From DAOUBP01 sp964474695 (GTDB lineage: Bacteria; Chloroflexota; Anaerolineae; CG2-30-64-16), in NCBI GenBank assembly GCA_964474695.1, contig CAYYTK010000026.1, positions 6,900 through 70,899 of the forward strand: DNA of 64,000 nucleotides, in the 5' to 3' direction. Positions 55,722-64,000 of the stretch are shown piece after piece. Both the position numbers and the translations under genes were made by a program. Position 1 is the first letter of the stretch; the number at the start of each line of letters is the position of its first letter. The notes below the pieces were generated by a model. The model did no database searches. It saw only the letters and a list, made by a program, of their open reading frames with translations, and was not told the DNA's origin.

Positions 55722-57509
55722 ATGTCATCCATCAGCGAGCCGCCGCCGATCGCCATGACGCAGCCGGGAGCGGGACGCATCCTGCGCCGCTGCTTCGGCT
55801 ATCTGCGCCCCTACTGGCGGCACACCGGCGCCGCGTACTTCACATTGTTGGCCGTCACCGGCCTGACGCTGCTGATCCCGCAGCTTATCCGCCGGGCGGT
55901 GGATCGGGGGATCGGCGGACAGGATCAGCGCGCCTTGGGCGCTGCGGTGATGGCGATCCTGGGGTTGGCGCTTGTCCGCGGCCTGTTGAACTTCATTCAG
56001 GGACGCAGCACCGAAATCGCTTCCCAGGGGGTCGCCTACGACCTGCGCAACGCGCTTTACCGGCAGTTGTCCACCCTTTCCTTCTCGTATCATGATCGCG
56101 CCCAGGTGGGGCAGCTTCTGTCGCGCGCGGTGCAGGATGTGGATCGCATCCGCTTCGTCACCGGCCGCGCGTTCCTGCGCCTGGCCGAGGGCGCTGTGCT
56201 GCTGTTGGGCACCGCCATCGTGCTGTTGACGATGAATCCGCTGCTGGCGCTGTTGGCCCTGGGCGCCATGCCGCTGCTGGCGCACCGCGCGCTCTACATC
56301 AGCCGCCGCCTCAGGCCCCTGTCGCTGGCCGTTCAGCAGCAACTGGCCGTGCTGACGACCCGGCTCGAGCAAAACCTGCGCGGTGCGCGCGTCGTGAAGT
56401 CGTTCGCTCAAGAGGATGCGGAGATCGGCCGCTTCGACCGGGAGAATGGGCGTTGGTTTGACCTCTCTGCCGCGGCGGCCCGCCTGCAATCGCTGAATAC
56501 CCCGCTGCTTGATCTCATCGCCAACCTCGGCACCGTCTTCATCATTTGGTATGGCGGTTCGCTGGTGGTGCGCGGCCGGCTGACCCTGGGCGAGCTGGTC
56601 GCCTTTTCCACCTATTTGGGCCAGCTCTACGTTCCGGTGCGGCGGCTGGGAATGATCCTGCCAGCGATCGCAATGGCGATCGCAGCCGGCGAGCGCATCT
56701 TCGAGATCCTGGACGCGCGCTCGGAGGTGCGTGAGGCGCCGGACGCGATCCCGCTGCCGACGCTGCGCGGAGCGGTGCGCTTCGAGCATGTCTCTTTCAG
56801 CTACTTCGGCCGGCACCGGGTGTTGGACGACGTCTCGTTCGACGTGCAGCCCGGCCAGGTGGTCGCGCTGCTGGGCATGACCGGGTCGGGCAAGTCGTCC
56901 ATCATCAATCTGATCCCGCGGTTCTACGACCCGACCCGCGGCCGCATCACGGTCGACGGCTACGACGTGCGGTCGGTGCAACTCAGCTCCCTGCGCGACC
57001 AGGTGGGCATTGTGCTGCAAGAGACGGCGCTCTTCGCGACCACGATCCGTGAGAACATCGCGTTCGGCCGGCCGGGCGCCGGCGAGGCGGAGATCATCGC
57101 CGCTGCCCAGGCGGCCCAGGCGCATGACTTCATCATGCAGATGCCATCGGATTACGATACCCATGTGGGGGAGCGCGGGGTGACGCTGTCGGGCGGGCAG
57201 AAGCAGCGCGTCGCGATTGCCCGTGCACTGTTGCGCGACCCGCGCATCCTGATCCTTGACGACGCGACTGCCAGCGTGGACACCGAAACCGAGCGGCTGA
57301 TCCAGGCCGCGCTGGCGCGGCTGATGGCCGGCCGCACGTCGTTTGTCATCGCCCAGCGTCTGGGCACCGTGCGGCTGGCCGACCAGATCCTGGTGCTGGA
57401 TCGCGGGCGCATCGCCGCGGCCGGCACGCACGCGGCGTTGTTGCGGTCCTCCGCCTTGTATGCGGAGATCTATCACCGCCAGCTTAAGCCGCAGGAATCT
57501 CGATCATGA
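55722..57509 (+). CDS. ABC exporter half-transporter A (MsbA/LmrA type)
   Basis: A 595-residue fusion of a six-helix type I exporter domain (about 25-325) and an ATPase (about 350-590). The ATPase has GMTGSGKSSIINLI, Q-loop IGIVLQETALF, signature LSGGQKQRVAIARALL and Walker B ILILDDATASVD, in which the catalytic Glu after the Walker B Asp is replaced by Asp (LDDATAS), as often seen in the degenerate half of heterodimeric exporters. The start is two bases after the uup stop. It should pair with the next gene's product. Confidence 0.9.
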   Translation: MSSISEPPPIAMTQPGAGRILRRCFGYLRPYWRHTGAAYFTLLAVTGLTLLIPQLIRRAVDRGIGGQDQRALGAAVMAILGLALVRGLLNFIQGRSTEIASQGVAYDLRNALYRQLSTLSFSYHDRAQVGQLLSRAVQDVDRIRFVTGRAFLRLAEGAVLLLGTAIVLLTMNPLLALLALGAMPLLAHRALYISRRLRPLSLAVQQQLAVLTTRLEQNLRGARVVKSFAQEDAEIGRFDRENGRWFDLSAAAARLQSLNTPLLDLIANLGTVFIIWYGGSLVVRGRLTLGELVAFSTYLGQLYVPVRRLGMILPAIAMAIAAGERIFEILDARSEVREAPDAIPLPTLRGAVRFEHVSFSYFGRHRVLDDVSFDVQPGQVVALLGMTGSGKSSIINLIPRFYDPTRGRITVDGYDVRSVQLSSLRDQVGIVLQETALFATTIRENIAFGRPGAGEAEIIAAAQAAQAHDFIMQMPSDYDTHVGERGVTLSGGQKQRVAIARALLRDPRILILDDATASVDTETERLIQAALARLMAGRTSFVIAQRLGTVRLADQILVLDRGRIAAAGTHAALLRSSALYAEIYHRQLKPQESRS

Positions 57510-57514
57510 AACGT

Positions 57515-57547
57515 AGAAACCAGGTTTCTGCGAGAAACCTGGTTTCT
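57515..57547. repeat. Double 15-bp palindrome between the exporter genes
   Basis: AGAAACCAGGTTTCT (57515-57529) and AGAAACCTGGTTTCT (57533-57547) are each perfect seven-base-arm palindromes and are nearly identical to each other. They form a hairpin just before the next ATG, in an otherwise tight operon. Confidence 0.7.
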
Positions 57548-57549
57548 AG

Positions 57550-59388
57550 ATGGATAAGACAGCGATGAGTTTCTCAATTGGGGGCAGCGCGTCCCGTATG
57601 GGGCCCGGAGGGGTCCTGGAGAGCTTCGGCGACAAGCCCGACGGCCGGGCGTTCGACCGGCGCATCGCGCTGCGCTTGCTCGGCTTCCTGCGTCCCTACT
57701 GGCGGCAGATGGCTGGCGCACTGGCGCTGATGCTGGTGACGTCGCTGCTGTCATTAGCGACCCCCTACCTGGTGAAGGTTGCCATCGATGGCAACATGGC
57801 GCAGGGCGACTTGCCGGGGCTGACCCGCACCGCGCTGCTCATCGCCGTGGTCTGGGTCGGGCTTTACCTGGCCGCGGCCGGCCAACGCTGGCTGTTGTCC
57901 TGGGTGGGGCTGCGGGTGCTGGCGACCCTCCGCCGCGACCTGTTCCGGCATCTCCAGGCATTGCCGTTGGGCTATCACGACACGCACATCGTCGGCGTCA
58001 CCATCTCGCGCGTCGTCAACGACGTGGGGGTGATCAACGACCTATTGTCGTCCGGGCTTGTGACCCTGTTGGGCGACAGCGTGCTGCTGATCGGCATCGT
58101 GGTCGTGATGTTTTCCATGAGCCCGCGACTGGCGCTGCTGGCATTCACGGTTGTGCCGGTGATGGTGTTGGCGACGATCTGGTTTGCGCGCCGCGCGCAG
58201 GTCGCCTTCCGTCAGACGCGCGCCCGCATTGCCGCGGTGGTGGGCGATCTCGCGGAGGGCCTCTCCGGCATGCGCGTGATCCAGGCGTTCACGCAGGAGG
58301 GCGCCACCCAGGAACGCTTCGAGCGGATCAACGCGGCCAACCGGGACGCGACGGTCTCGGCCATGACCCTCTCCTTCATCTTCCTGCCGGTGGTGGAGGT
58401 ATTGAGTCTGGTGGCGACGGCGGTGGTGCTATGGTTCGGCGGGTCGGCTGTGGCGCAGGGGGAGCTGACCCTGGGCATCGTGGTGGCGTTCCTGGCCTAC
58501 GTCTCCCGCTTCTTCGAGCCGATCCAGGAGTTGAGCCAGCTCTACACCACCATGCAAGCGGCCATGGCCGGCGGCGAGCGCGTGCTGGAGGTGCTGGACA
58601 CGCGGCCGGACGTTGCCGATCGGCCGGGCGCGGGGCTCATGCCTCGGATTCGAGGTGACGTGGTGCTGGACAACGTGCGCTTCGCCTACCGGGGCGAGGT
58701 GGATGTGCTGCATGATGTCGACCTCCACATCGCGGCCGGCCAGACGGCGGCGTTGGTGGGCCCGACGGGCGCGGGCAAGACCTCGATCGCGAACCTGGTG
58801 GCGCGTTTCTACGATGTGTCTGACGGCGCGGTGCGGATCGACGGCATCGATGTGCGCAGCGTGCAGCAGCGGTCTCTGCGCCAGCAGATGGGGCTGGTGC
58901 CCCAGGATCCTTTTCTCTTTTCGGGCACGATCGCCGACAACATCGCGTTTGGCCGGCCCGATGCCGCTGTTGAGCAGATCGAGGCTGCCGCGCGGCTGGC
59001 GCGCGCCCATGACTTCATCGCGGCGCTGCCGGATGGCTACCGCACCGAGATACTGGAGGGGGGCGTCAATCTTTCGGTGGGCCAGAGGCAGCTTATCTGC
59101 ATCGCCCGCGCGGCATTGGCCGACCCGCGCGTTTTGATCCTGGACGAGGCGACGGCCAGCGTCGACACGGTTACCGAAGGGTTCATCCAGGACGCGATCC
59201 GGCAGTTGTTGGCCGGCCGCACGGCCATCGTTATCGCGCACCGGCTCAGCACGGTGCGCCATGCCGACATGATCTGCGTGGTGGATGGGGGCCGCATCGT
59301 CGAACAAGGGACGCACGAAGCGCTGCTGGCCCAGGGCGGCCTGTACCGCCAGCTTCATGAGAAGCAGTTTCTGAATCCCTCACCCTGA
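57550..59388 (+). CDS. ABC exporter half-transporter B
   Basis: A 612-residue exporter subunit. Six membrane helices span about 50-345, then an ATPase with GPTGAGKTSIANLV, Q-loop GLVPQDPFLF, signature LSVGQRQLICIARAAL and Walker B VLILDEATASVD with the catalytic Glu present. It therefore carries the consensus catalytic site, while the partner carries the LDDATAS variant, a classic asymmetric heterodimer (TM287/288 or BmrCD type). Starts at 57550 or at the in-frame ATG 57565; neither has a strong ribosome-binding site, because the palindromic repeat fills the gap. Substrate unknown; drugs or lipids are usual. Confidence 0.9.
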   Translation: MDKTAMSFSIGGSASRMGPGGVLESFGDKPDGRAFDRRIALRLLGFLRPYWRQMAGALALMLVTSLLSLATPYLVKVAIDGNMAQGDLPGLTRTALLIAVVWVGLYLAAAGQRWLLSWVGLRVLATLRRDLFRHLQALPLGYHDTHIVGVTISRVVNDVGVINDLLSSGLVTLLGDSVLLIGIVVVMFSMSPRLALLAFTVVPVMVLATIWFARRAQVAFRQTRARIAAVVGDLAEGLSGMRVIQAFTQEGATQERFERINAANRDATVSAMTLSFIFLPVVEVLSLVATAVVLWFGGSAVAQGELTLGIVVAFLAYVSRFFEPIQELSQLYTTMQAAMAGGERVLEVLDTRPDVADRPGAGLMPRIRGDVVLDNVRFAYRGEVDVLHDVDLHIAAGQTAALVGPTGAGKTSIANLVARFYDVSDGAVRIDGIDVRSVQQRSLRQQMGLVPQDPFLFSGTIADNIAFGRPDAAVEQIEAAARLARAHDFIAALPDGYRTEILEGGVNLSVGQRQLICIARAALADPRVLILDEATASVDTVTEGFIQDAIRQLLAGRTAIVIAHRLSTVRHADMICVVDGGRIVEQGTHEALLAQGGLYRQLHEKQFLNPSP

Positions 59389-59399
59389 AAGGAACGCTT

Positions 59400-60665
59400 A
59401 TGGAATCGATCCGCGAGCTCTATCGCATCGGCCACGGCCCGTCGAGCAGCCACACCATGGCCCCGCGCCGCGCCGCCGAGCAGTTTCAAGCGCGCTATCC
59501 GCAGGCCGAGCACTATCAGGTGACGTTGTACAGCAGCCTGGCCGCTACAGGCCGGGGGCACATGACCGATCTCGCGCTCAAGGAGGCGTTGGCCCCAACG
59601 CCAGTGGAGATCACCTGGCTGCCCGATGTGGAGTTGCCCTTCCATCCTAACGGGATGCGTTTCCAGGCATTCTTCGCTGATGGCGCCGCCGAAGGCGCAT
59701 CCTCGGAGCCTTGGGTGGTCTACAGCGTGGGTGGCGGCGCCCTGGCCGAAGAGGACGACCCGGAGCCACCCGCCATCTATGACATGGATTTGATGGGACC
59801 TATCCTGGAGTGGTGCAAGGCCACCGGCCAGGCGTTGTGGGAATATGTGGAGCTGCGGGAAGGTAGGGAGATCTGGTCGTTTTTGCGCCAGGTCCTGGCA
59901 GCCATGCGGGCGGCTATGGAGCGCGGCTTGACCCGCGAGGGGGTCTTGCCGGGCGGCCTGGGGGTCACACGGCGAGCGTGGGTCATCCACCGGAAGATGA
60001 CCATGGACGGCAATCCGCCCAACCGCTTCGAGCTGCTCTATGCCTATGCCCTCGCCGTGTCGGAGGAGAACGCGTCAGGCGGCATCGTCGTCACCGCCCC
60101 GACCTGCGGATCCAGCGGCGTGCTGCCGGCCGTGCTGCGCTACGTGCAGGAGATCACCCGCTGCACCGACGACGCACTGCTGCGCGCCCTGGCGACTGCG
60201 GGCCTGATCGGCAACCTGGTGAAGGAGAACGCATCGATCTCGGGCGCCGAAGTGGGCTGCCAGGGCGAGGTGGGGGTCGCGTGCGCGATGGCTGCGGCCG
60301 CGGCCGCTCAACTGTTCGGCGGCACCGTGCGCCAGGTGGAGTACGCTGCCGAGATGGCCCTGGAGAACAGCCTGGGGCTCACCTGTGACCCCGTCGCGGG
60401 CATGGTGCAGATCCCGTGCATCGAGCGCAACGCGTTTGCGGCCTCGAAGGCATTCAACTGCGCAGACTACGCGTTGCTCTCCGATGGCTCGCATCGTATC
60501 CCATTCGATGATGTGGTGGCTGTGATGTGGGAGACTGGCAACAACCTGCCGTCGCTGTACCGGGAGACCGCGGCCGGCGGGCTGGCCGCAGCCTATCGCC
60601 GGCGTTATCCTGGCCGCAAGCGCGGGGCCGGACACGCGGGCGCGGCGGTTGAGAAAAGCTCGTAG
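59400..60665 (+). CDS. sdaA: L-serine dehydratase, iron-sulfur type
   Basis: A 421-residue single-chain enzyme joining the beta domain (GHGPSSSHTMAPRRAAEQF near the N-terminus) and the alpha domain. It converts L-serine to pyruvate and ammonia with an oxygen-sensitive [4Fe-4S] cluster. The cluster cysteines are in PTCGSSGVLPAV, AEVGCQGEVGVACAMA and IPCIERNAFAA. The C-terminus is short (EKSS), without the usual inserted cysteine tail. It starts 11 bases after the exporter gene with a GAAAGGA site. Serine catabolism beside a branched-chain aminotransferase suggests amino acid metabolism as one theme of this operon. Confidence 0.93.
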   Translation: MESIRELYRIGHGPSSSHTMAPRRAAEQFQARYPQAEHYQVTLYSSLAATGRGHMTDLALKEALAPTPVEITWLPDVELPFHPNGMRFQAFFADGAAEGASSEPWVVYSVGGGALAEEDDPEPPAIYDMDLMGPILEWCKATGQALWEYVELREGREIWSFLRQVLAAMRAAMERGLTREGVLPGGLGVTRRAWVIHRKMTMDGNPPNRFELLYAYALAVSEENASGGIVVTAPTCGSSGVLPAVLRYVQEITRCTDDALLRALATAGLIGNLVKENASISGAEVGCQGEVGVACAMAAAAAAQLFGGTVRQVEYAAEMALENSLGLTCDPVAGMVQIPCIERNAFAASKAFNCADYALLSDGSHRIPFDDVVAVMWETGNNLPSLYRETAAGGLAAAYRRRYPGRKRGAGHAGAAVEKSS

Positions 60666-60682
60666 GGGTTGAGGATCGGCGC

Positions 60683-61603
60683 ATGGTCGCGAAGTGGGAT
60701 ATCCTCGGCTTCGGCGCGGTGGCGGTTGACGATCTGTTGTACCTGGACGCTTACCCCGCTGCGGGAAGCAAGGTGCAGGTGCGCGAGGAGCGGCGGGAAG
60801 GCGGCGGCCTGGCAGGCACGGCGTTGGTGGCGGCGGCACGGTTGGGCGCCCGCGCCGCATATGCCGGTGTGCTGGGCGACGACGAGTTGTCGCGTTTCAC
60901 GCTGGCCCAGCTTGAGCGGTCCGGCGTCGATTGCAGCGCCGTGTTGCGCCAGCTGGGCGCCCGGCCCCGCCATGCGGTGATCATCGTGGACGGCTCGACC
61001 GGCGGCCGCACCGTGCTGTCATCACGAGCCGGGGTCGTCCCTCCGCCGCCGGAAATGGCTGCCGCCGATCTCGTTGCCGCATGCCGGGTGCTCTTTGTGG
61101 ATCACACGGTCGCAGACTTTGCGTTAACCGCGGTCCCGTTGGCGCAACGTCTCGGGGTCCCGGTGGTTGCCGATCTGGAGCGGGTGACGCCTGAGGTCAT
61201 GGCGTTGAGCGAGCTGATCGATCACCTGGTCGTGGGGCTGGGGTTTGCGCGGCAGGTGACGGGCTGTACTTCTCCGGCGGAGATGGTGCAGGCGTTATCC
61301 GGCCCCGGCCGCGCGGCGTGCGTTGTCACTGCAGGAGAGCAGGGCTGCTGGTACGTGGATCGGCAGAGGGGCGGCGAGGTCCGCCATCAGCCCGCGCTTC
61401 GGGTGGAAGCCATGGACACCACCGGTTGCGGTGATGTGTTCCACGGCGCGTACGCGGCGATGATTGCGCGCGGGGAACCGGTGGCGCGGGCGGTGGCTGT
61501 GGCGACCGTGGCCGCGGGCCTGAAGGCGACGCAGCCCGGCGGCCGGCAAGGGATACCGGATTGGGCTACGGTAGCGCGGCATCTGCCTGCCGCAACTGCG
61601 TGA
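60683..61603 (+). CDS. PfkB-family carbohydrate or nucleoside kinase
   Basis: A 306-residue ribokinase-like enzyme. The N-terminal ILGFGAVAVDDLLYLDAYP and GGGLAGTALVAAARLG are the family start and first PfkB signature. The C-terminal signature 2 is DTTGCGDVFHGAYAA with the catalytic Asp. It resembles sulfofructose kinase/ketohexokinase-like members more than 1-phosphofructokinase, but the substrate cannot be fixed. Its last 38 bases overlap the convergent EamA gene. GAGGAT is the likely ribosome-binding site. Confidence 0.88.
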   Translation: MVAKWDILGFGAVAVDDLLYLDAYPAAGSKVQVREERREGGGLAGTALVAAARLGARAAYAGVLGDDELSRFTLAQLERSGVDCSAVLRQLGARPRHAVIIVDGSTGGRTVLSSRAGVVPPPPEMAAADLVAACRVLFVDHTVADFALTAVPLAQRLGVPVVADLERVTPEVMALSELIDHLVVGLGFARQVTGCTSPAEMVQALSGPGRAACVVTAGEQGCWYVDRQRGGEVRHQPALRVEAMDTTGCGDVFHGAYAAMIARGEPVARAVAVATVAAGLKATQPGGRQGIPDWATVARHLPAATA

Positions 61604-62456
61604 TGATCACCGCAATAAACATCAGGATACAGCCGATGACTTCCCGCATATTCATCGTCTCGCCGAGCAGCAGCATGCCGCTGATCACCGCGAAGACCGA
61701 CTCCAGGCTCAAAATGATGGAAGCGATCGTCGGGTCGGTGTTCTTTTGGCCGACGATCTGGAAGGTGTAAGCCACGCCGACCACCACGATGGCCGTATAA
61801 AGGATCGGCGCGATGCCTGATCCGATCGCTTCGATGCTCGGCGCCTCCGCAATGACAGCCGCGCCGGTAGAAAGCAAGCCGGTGATCAAAAACTGGATGA
61901 ACGACATCCGGAGGCTGTCGGCCGTCGGCGCGAAATGATCGATGATCAAGATGTGGACCGCCCAGAAGAACGCGCCGATCAACACGATCAGGTCCCCTCT
62001 CTGGATGGTGAAGCCCTCCTTGATTGTCAGGAGATACAGCCCCAACACCGCCAGCACCACCCCCAACCAAACGAGACCCGGGACCTTTTTTCGCAGGAAG
62101 CTCCCCAGCAGGGGAACCAACACGATGTACAGCGTGGTGATGAACCCGGCTTTCCCTGCCGTCGTGTGAACGATGCCGATCTGCTGGAAAGAGGCTGCCA
62201 GAAACAGCGCGAGGCCACAGGCGATGCCGCCGATCAAGGTAGACTTCGAGATGGGCGCTTTCTTTCCGGAACTCTTCACGACCCGAATGACCGGAATCAG
62301 GACGAGCGCCCCCAGAATGAAGCGCGCGGCTCCAAAGGTGAAGGGGCCGATGTAGTCCATCCCCACTTTCTGCGATACGAAGGACGTCCCCCAGATCAAC
62401 GCCGTGATTGCCAGGAAGACCTCTCCGCGGATACCGCGTCCCTTCAGGTGGCTCAT
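61566..62456 (-). CDS. EamA-family DMT transporter
   Basis: A 296-residue membrane protein with ten predicted helices in two EamA repeats (IRGEVFLAITALIWGTSFVS, and in repeat 2 GDLIVLIGAFFWAVHILIID). Drug/metabolite transporters of this kind export amino acids, nucleosides or metabolites. The second repeat ends LESVFAVISGMLLLGETMN, the conserved E-x-x-x-x-x-x-GxxxLGE motif. It lies seven bases after the phosphodiesterase gene in the same direction and is probably co-transcribed with it. Confidence 0.9.
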   Translation of the reverse strand: MSHLKGRGIRGEVFLAITALIWGTSFVSQKVGMDYIGPFTFGAARFILGALVLIPVIRVVKSSGKKAPISKSTLIGGIACGLALFLAASFQQIGIVHTTAGKAGFITTLYIVLVPLLGSFLRKKVPGLVWLGVVLAVLGLYLLTIKEGFTIQRGDLIVLIGAFFWAVHILIIDHFAPTADSLRMSFIQFLITGLLSTGAAVIAEAPSIEAIGSGIAPILYTAIVVVGVAYTFQIVGQKNTDPTIASIILSLESVFAVISGMLLLGETMNMREVIGCILMFIAVIITQLRQADAALP

Positions 62457-62463
62457 CTGCGGT

Positions 62464-63714
62464 TCACAGGGCGGCCAACAGCAGCGGGATTTCCATCTCC
62501 TGCGGCGTCAGGCCGCCGTGATGCCCGTAGAATCTCTGCTCGAAGTGATCCTTTTCGTACCACCAGACCGTCTCGCCGGCATAGGGCAGGATCACCAGGT
62601 TGCCCACGCGCGCCAGGAAGGCGGCCGAAGGCGGTTGATGGCCGAAGAAACCCGCCGCGATCAGGTCGCCGGTGCGGTAGACGACCGCCTGGCTTGCCAG
62701 CCTCTCGGCCAGGAACGCCTGCACCTCCGCTAATCGGTCGTCCTTGACGTGCAGGAAGAAGTCCCGCGCGGCCCCCGCCGGCACGAGCAGATCCCCTCTG
62801 CGATTTCGCTTGAGATCGCGATCGATCCCCGCGAAGCGCCGATCGGTGTTCAGGTAAGTCGTCGTCTCCGGGTCGGTCTCCACTTCGCCGTGATCCGCCG
62901 TGAGGATGAACAGCGTGTCCCCTTCTCTGCGGCTGAGGCGCGTCAAGAAGAGGCGTTCCAGTGCGGTGAGGAAGGTGTCCAGCTCTGCCTCCACCTGGGG
63001 CGAGTTGGGGCCGTACTCATGACACAGCCCGTCGAAGCGGTCGAAGTAGAGCAGGTAGTAGGCCGGGCCGGACTGCCTGTCCAGCGCCTCGCGCAGATTG
63101 ACCAGCGCTTCGGGCAGAGTGCGGCAGCCGACGATCCGCGTGGCCCCACGATACATCGCGTCCGAATAGGTGGAGGGTGTGTATTCGCGGTGCGAGAAGA
63201 GGGTGGATGCGATGCCGGCCCGGTTCAGCTCAGGGTATATCGTCTGCGCCGGATACAATGGGGCCGGGTTGACGCGGAGGCTCTTGAGCTGTTCAGCTTG
63301 CTTGACACCCGCGTAAGAGAACAGCATCGGTGTGAAGATGGCATCCAGCGTCGGCTCGTAGAGGTTCCACTCATAGAGGCCGCTCTGCCCGGCCTCCAGC
63401 CCGGTGTGCAGGCAGGTGATGTGCGCGGCCGTGGTGGATGGGAATTGCGAGGTGAACCTGGTGGCTGTGCCGTGATCCAGAAAACGGCGCAGTGCAGGGT
63501 AGCCGTCGGCATATTTCTCGAAGAAGCGCCAGCCGAATCCATCCAACAGCAGGACAACGACCGCCCGGTAGCTCTGCGGCAGGCCCGCCAGCGTCTCAGG
63601 CGCCAGCGCGATAGCCCCGCGTCCCAGCAGTCCGGCAATGCTGCGCGGAATTGCCGTGAAGCTGCGGCCATCGTAAGTCGGTTTGACGAATGCGGGATCG
63701 AGATGGAACACCAT
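62464..63714 (-). CDS. Alkaline-phosphatase-superfamily phosphodiesterase (nucleotide pyrophosphatase-like)
   Basis: A 416-residue metal-dependent hydrolase of the type I phosphodiesterase/nucleotide pyrophosphatase group. Metal-binding and catalytic segments are VVLLLDGFGWRFFE, PSTTAAHITCLHTG with the Thr nucleophile in TTAAH, YFDRFDGLCHEYGP, ILTADHGEV and, at the C-terminus, FYGHHGGLTPQEMEIPLL. No signal peptide, so cytoplasmic. ATG 63714 with GAGG upstream is preferred; the frame runs open further into the tandem repeat, which is not coding. Substrate unknown. Confidence 0.88.
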   Translation of the reverse strand: MVFHLDPAFVKPTYDGRSFTAIPRSIAGLLGRGAIALAPETLAGLPQSYRAVVVLLLDGFGWRFFEKYADGYPALRRFLDHGTATRFTSQFPSTTAAHITCLHTGLEAGQSGLYEWNLYEPTLDAIFTPMLFSYAGVKQAEQLKSLRVNPAPLYPAQTIYPELNRAGIASTLFSHREYTPSTYSDAMYRGATRIVGCRTLPEALVNLREALDRQSGPAYYLLYFDRFDGLCHEYGPNSPQVEAELDTFLTALERLFLTRLSRREGDTLFILTADHGEVETDPETTTYLNTDRRFAGIDRDLKRNRRGDLLVPAGAARDFFLHVKDDRLAEVQAFLAERLASQAVVYRTGDLIAAGFFGHQPPSAAFLARVGNLVILPYAGETVWWYEKDHFEQRFYGHHGGLTPQEMEIPLLLAAL

Positions 63715-63734
63715 GAGCGCCTCGAGACATACTG

Positions 63735-64000
63735 TACCGCAATCCGCCGGATTGCGGCCCACTACCTTGCGCAATCTAGCAGATTGCGCCACACTGTACC
63801 GCAATCCGCTGGATTGCGGCCCACTACCTTGCGCAATCTAGCAGATTGCGCCACACCGTACCGCAATCCGCTGGATTGCGGCTTACCACCTGCGCAATCT
63901 GGCAGATTGCGCCACACCGTACCGCAATCCGCTGGATTGCGGCTTACCACCTGCGCAATCTAGCAGATTGCGCCACACCGTACCGCAATCCGCTGGATTG
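63735..64000. repeat. Tandem 61-62 bp double-hairpin array
   Basis: More than four units start at 63735, 63797, 63859, 63920 and 63981 and run off the window end. Each unit holds two hairpins, CGCAATCCGCTGGATTGCG (eight-base arms) and GCGCAATCTAGCAGATTGCGC-like (nine-base arms), separated by short CACTACCT/ACACCGTA linkers. Units differ at only a few positions. It lies upstream of the phosphodiesterase gene. Confidence 0.9.

Noticed and set aside
63735..64000. Tandem repeat as a possible CRISPR array
   Set aside because: The whole 61-62 bp unit is repeated almost unchanged, with no variable spacers, and each unit contains two palindromes. No cas genes are in the window.

Overview
This window is bacterial, GC-rich, densely coded chromosomal DNA with short intergenic gaps. 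The gene set points to a member of the Chloroflexota (Anaerolineae or Caldilineae type), most likely an uncultured or environmental lineage. Grounds for this are UroD-type corrinoid methyltransferases with RACE and DUF1638 proteins, a tungsten aldehyde oxidoreductase, a mannobiose epimerase/phosphorylase pair, a very large PAS/GAF hybrid kinase, and abundant hairpin-type intergenic repeats. The phylum call is an inference from gene content, not from a marker gene. I recognised no rRNA, tRNA or CRISPR array.

Region 1 (about 1-5.2 kb) is accessory and decayed. It holds two broken GNAT acetyltransferase genes, a DUF4143 ATPase gene with a 16-bp-arm inverted repeat at its promoter, an integron attC-like fold, a 185-bp MITE-like element with 8-bp flanking repeats, an AbiEi-like remnant and a small operon ending in a nucleotidyltransferase-fold protein. 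Region 2 (5.2-12 kb) holds lipoproteins, a rhodanese, a Crp-type regulator with a probably leaderless transcript, an Ntn-hydrolase-type protein, a GAF/LuxR remnant, an ABM-domain protein and a flavin monooxygenase-like protein. Region 3 (12-18 kb) has a GH130 mannosylglucose phosphorylase overlapping a cellobiose/mannobiose 2-epimerase, a collapsed DtxR/Nramp locus, an HtrA protease with a clear terminator, and a truncated YbhN-like gene.

Region 4 (18-30 kb) is the most distinctive metabolic block. A desaturase-like flavoprotein with a C-terminal Fe-S domain is followed by a divergent corrinoid regulon. A GntR/UTRA regulator and a corrinoid protein read leftward. DUF1638, corrinoid protein, UroD methyltransferase, a second near-identical corrinoid protein, a second UroD methyltransferase and a RACE reactivase read rightward. 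A perfect 13-bp palindrome overlaps the -35 boxes of both divergent promoters. A FGGY kinase converges on it. The methyl donor is unknown. Region 5 (31-40.6 kb) has a ferredoxin, tungsten aldehyde oxidoreductase, flavodoxin, GlcF and GlcD leftward, then an arabinokinase-like GHMP kinase overlapping a nucleotidyltransferase, and a NagD-type phosphatase.

Region 6 (40.7-52.6 kb) is one leftward signalling operon: a cNMP-binding SpoIIE phosphatase, a 2290-residue hybrid histidine kinase, an HPt protein, and a response regulator with paired cyclase domains and a C-terminal HD hydrolase. Two intergenic-type repeats sit in frame inside the kinase. Region 7 (52.8-61.6 kb) is a rightward run of ilvE, an Uup-type ABC-F ATPase, two ABC exporter half-subunits, L-serine dehydratase and a PfkB kinase. 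An EamA transporter and a phosphodiesterase read back, and the window ends inside a tandem 61-62 bp hairpin array. Many genes have lost internal segments while their neighbours stay intact, which suggests deletion-driven decay of accessory genes.
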